From NCBI GenBank assembly GCA_026692885.1, contig JAPLNJ010001096.1:1-7901 (forward strand): 7,901 bases of DNA, given 5' to 3'. The position numbers were made by a program, and so were the translations under genes. Under the pieces are notes generated by a model that was not told where the DNA came from, ran no database searches, and worked only from the letters and a program-made list of their open reading frames with translations. This document shows, piece after piece, positions 6,646-7,901 of the stretch; the stretch's first letter is position 1; each line of letters opens with the position of its first letter. Origin of the DNA: Planctomycetota bacterium. Lineage in GTDB: Bacteria; Planctomycetota; Planctomycetia; Pirellulales; Pirellulaceae.

Positions 6646-6720
6646 CGCTATCCCGTGGTGCTTCTCGACGCAGCACGTGATATAATTGCCCCGCCCGTGG
6701 CCGCGTGCCCGGCTGTGGAA
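6646..6720 (+). promoter_or_regulatory. Second, diverged copy of the Gfo promoter segment
   Basis: This segment aligns with 5003-5075: TCGACGCAGC at 6665-6674, TGATATAAT at 6678-6686, a GCCCCGCCCGTGGC start region, and GGCTGTGGAA at 6711-6720 all have counterparts, with about three quarters of positions identical by eye. The extended -10 (TGnTATAAT) is kept. The -35-like TGGTGC is at 6656-6661, 19 bp upstream, as in the first copy. No recognised gene begins in the next ~230 bp; DUF2442 starts about 300 nt downstream of the -10. Confidence 0.6.
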
Positions 6721-6953
6721 TACGGTGAATGTCTGCGCCACTGTGCGCAACGTCCACGCCCGTCCCGGAAACAGCGACGTGCGACGGGGTTACGGGACTT
6801 TGATCAGTGAGACGTGTTTTTTGGGACGAGCAGACGCCGCCACAATCAAGGCAGCCAACTAGTCATGCGCCGGAGTCGTTGATCCGGTCGGCATCAGATG
6901 GATGCGTCATTGACGGCGACCCGGTGACGCTTGTCGTTCAACAGGACCAGACA

Positions 6954-6998
6954 ATGCCCACCATTTCCGTCGAGGGCTTGATCAATGAGATTGATTGA
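6954..6998 (+). pseudogene. 14-codon remnant (MPTISVEGLINEID) before DUF2442
   Basis: ATG at 6954 gives MPTISVEGLINEID and a TGA at 6996-6998, overlapping the DUF2442 start by 14 nt. The opening resembles the start of small antitoxin-like or DUF-family proteins that precede DUF2442 genes, for example the MPTIS opening of DUF4160, but the match is too short to assign. It may be a truncated partner gene whose translation leads into DUF2442. A longer frame from a GTG at 6807 runs through it; its first ~40 codons do not look coding. Confidence 0.3.
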
Positions 6999-7233
6999 TG
7001 TGCGTCCGGCGGAGCCAGGGGTTCTTGTCGTGGTCTCGGACGATGGGCGTTCCGGACGATTCGATGTCCGCCCCTACTTTTCGTCGCCTGCTTTTCGTCC
7101 ATTGGAGAATGTCTCTGAATTTGAACGAGTGCGCAATGGCGGCTACTATATCGAGTGGCCATGCGGTGCTGATTTGTCTGCCGATACGATCGAGGCACGC
7201 TGGGTGGCCAGTGACAGCCTGTCGACCAAGTGA
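6985..7233 (+). CDS. DUF2442 domain protein
   Basis: This 82-residue protein fits DUF2442. It has a short N-terminal strand (RLIDVRPAEPGVLVVVSDDG), the SGRFDVRPYF segment typical of the family, a variable middle with FERVRNGGYY, and the closing signature IEWPCGADLSADTI, where most members have WPNGADL. The ATG at 6985 is preceded by GAGGG with 8-nt spacing. Such genes often pair with DUF4160 and are suspected to belong to toxin-antitoxin-like modules, but a function is not proven. Here only a 14-codon remnant precedes it, so it appears to be a solitary member. The last residues (SDSLSTK) are unremarkable. Confidence 0.8.
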   Translation: MRLIDVRPAEPGVLVVVSDDGRSGRFDVRPYFSSPAFRPLENVSEFERVRNGGYYIEWPCGADLSADTIEARWVASDSLSTK

Positions 7234-7347
7234 CCACAATCCAGCCTCGTCTCTCTCTCCTTGCTTGTTCAGCTTGTCGCGCGGTCGTTGCCCGTTCAGT
7301 TCCCCCCGTCCCTTGATTTGCGCGGCTGCCCATGCACCATGCGATGC

Positions 7348-7440
7348 GAACAGAAGCTGGATGGCCCCTTCCGCGTGGGCGTGAGCAACCCGGCGGGAAG
7401 CGTCAGCAGCCGTGGGACGCTGTTAACCATCAACAGGTGA
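7348..7440 (+). pseudogene. Ig-like domain C-terminal fragment of a surface protein
   Basis: The plus-strand frame ending at TGA 7438-7440 reads EQKLDGPFRVGVSNPAGSVS, then SRGTLLTINR. DGxFRVxVSNPAGSVxSxxxxLTI is the F-G strand region of bacterial Ig-like (I-set type) domains, usually found in tandem in large secreted proteins of Planctomycetota. Upstream the frame stays open to before 7303 but no longer looks Ig-like, and there is no start. Only about 30 residues of a roughly 90-residue domain remain. The stretch from 7234 to 7347 shows nothing else I can support. Confidence 0.5.
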
Positions 7441-7520
7441 TGTAGGGGCCTCCGCAGACCAAGCCAGAGCAGCGGCCGACGTGAGCCCTCGAAGTTGCGG
7501 ATTTCCATCGTTGCGCACTA

Positions 7521-7901
7521 AGCTCCCGGCGTAAGCCGGGAGAGCCATCCCGCCCTGCCCTAACCCCAAGCCGCCAGCGTCACGTAGAAGCCGCCAGCGT
7601 GAGCTGGCCGGAGCCTCCCGCCCGACACCTAACCCCGAGCCGGGCACGTCACGTGGAAGCCGCCAGCGTAAGCTGGCCGGAGGTTCCCGCCCGACACCTA
7701 ACTCCGAGCCGGGCACGTCACATAGAAGCCGCCAGCGTAAGCTGGCCGGAGCCTCCCGCCCGACACCTAACTCCGAGCCGGGCACGTCACGTAGAAGCCG
7801 CCAGCGTAAGCTGGCCGGAGCGTCCCGCCCGACACCTAACTCCGAGCCGGGCACGTCACGTAGAAGCCGCCAGCGTAAGCTGGCCGGAGCGTCCCGCCCG
7901 A
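7521..7901. repeat. Tandem array of 68-69 bp units with GNRA-type hairpins
   Basis: Units begin at GCCGCCAGCG at 7590, 7659, 7728, 7797 and 7866, exactly 69 bp apart. A more divergent 68-bp unit precedes them from about 7521. Each unit carries GCCAGC-GTAA-GCTGGC (GTGA in the first regular unit), a 6-bp stem with a GNRA-type loop on the plus strand. A spacer with TCCCGCCCGACACCTAAC and GAGCCGGGCACGTCACG follows. The first, irregular unit has instead the perfect 8-bp hairpin CTCCCGGC-GTAA-GCCGGGAG (7523-7542). The array runs off the window end. It is probably an extragenic repeat; the minus-strand open frame across it is explained by the period being divisible by three. Confidence 0.85.

Noticed and set aside
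6807..6953. GTG-started frame before the MPTIS remnant.
   Set aside because: The text (DEQTPPQSRQPTSHAPESLI) shows no family resemblance or coding bias and has no ribosome binding site. Only the last 14 codons were kept.
7423..7854. Minus-strand open frame encoding a 23-residue repeat protein (VPGSELGVGR, PASLRWR units).
   Set aside because: The repeat unit is 69 bp, a multiple of three, so any frame without a stop in one unit stays open through the array. The hairpin structure, lack of a ribosome binding site and the continuation into non-repeat sequence favour an extragenic repeat.
7521..7901. CRISPR array.
   Set aside because: The units are near-identical over their full 69 bp, with no unique spacers, and no cas gene is present.

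Overview
The window looks like accessory, partly decayed chromosome from a GC-rich Planctomycetota bacterium (Pirellulales-like). This rests on gene content and style: two Tat-exported oxidoreductases (a FAD_oxidored-type flavoprotein and a Gfo/Idh/MocA protein), a GxxExxY gene remnant, an Ig-like domain remnant, a DUF2442 gene, and many hairpin-rich intergenic repeats. This is inference; there is no rRNA or marker gene to confirm it.

Layout. Positions 1-57 hold the start of a PIN/VapC-type toxin that stops after 18 codons. Its intact Phd/YefM-type antitoxin follows at 54-284 on the minus strand. Positions 388-633 (+) look like the C-terminus of a transposase. Positions 671-851 hold a composite repeat of four trinucleotide-loop hairpins inside a perfect 20-bp inverted repeat. 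Positions 840-2519 (-) are a broken two-gene operon: a membrane-anchored alpha/beta hydrolase split by two frameshifts, then a small membrane protein split by one. A divergent region with a good minus-strand promoter separates it from the intact FAD oxidoreductase (2763-4205, +). Positions 4249-4557 hold an unrecognised ORF. Positions 4591-5000 hold a repeat cluster and a junction where the 5' part of a GxxExxY gene runs into the last 43 codons of a sugar phosphate isomerase/epimerase-like TIM-barrel gene. A Gfo/Idh/MocA oxidoreductase follows (5118-6530, +) with a clear extended -10 promoter. A diverged second copy of that promoter segment lies about 1.6 kb further on, with no recognisable gene after it. 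DUF2442 (6985-7233, +), an Ig-like domain tail (about 7348-7440) and a 68-69 bp tandem array (7521 to the window end) complete the window.

How the genes fit together. The flavoprotein, the Gfo/Idh/MocA protein and the TIM-barrel remnant are the kinds of periplasmic or carbohydrate-related enzymes often found near each other in Planctomycetota, but nothing here shows that they form one pathway. The other genes are toxin-antitoxin pieces, mobile-element debris and decaying genes. I see no convincing new multigene system. The most informative signals are the shared promoter form TGnTATAAT followed by a GCCC-rich start region (three instances), the duplicated promoter segment, the structured repeats and the recombination junctions.
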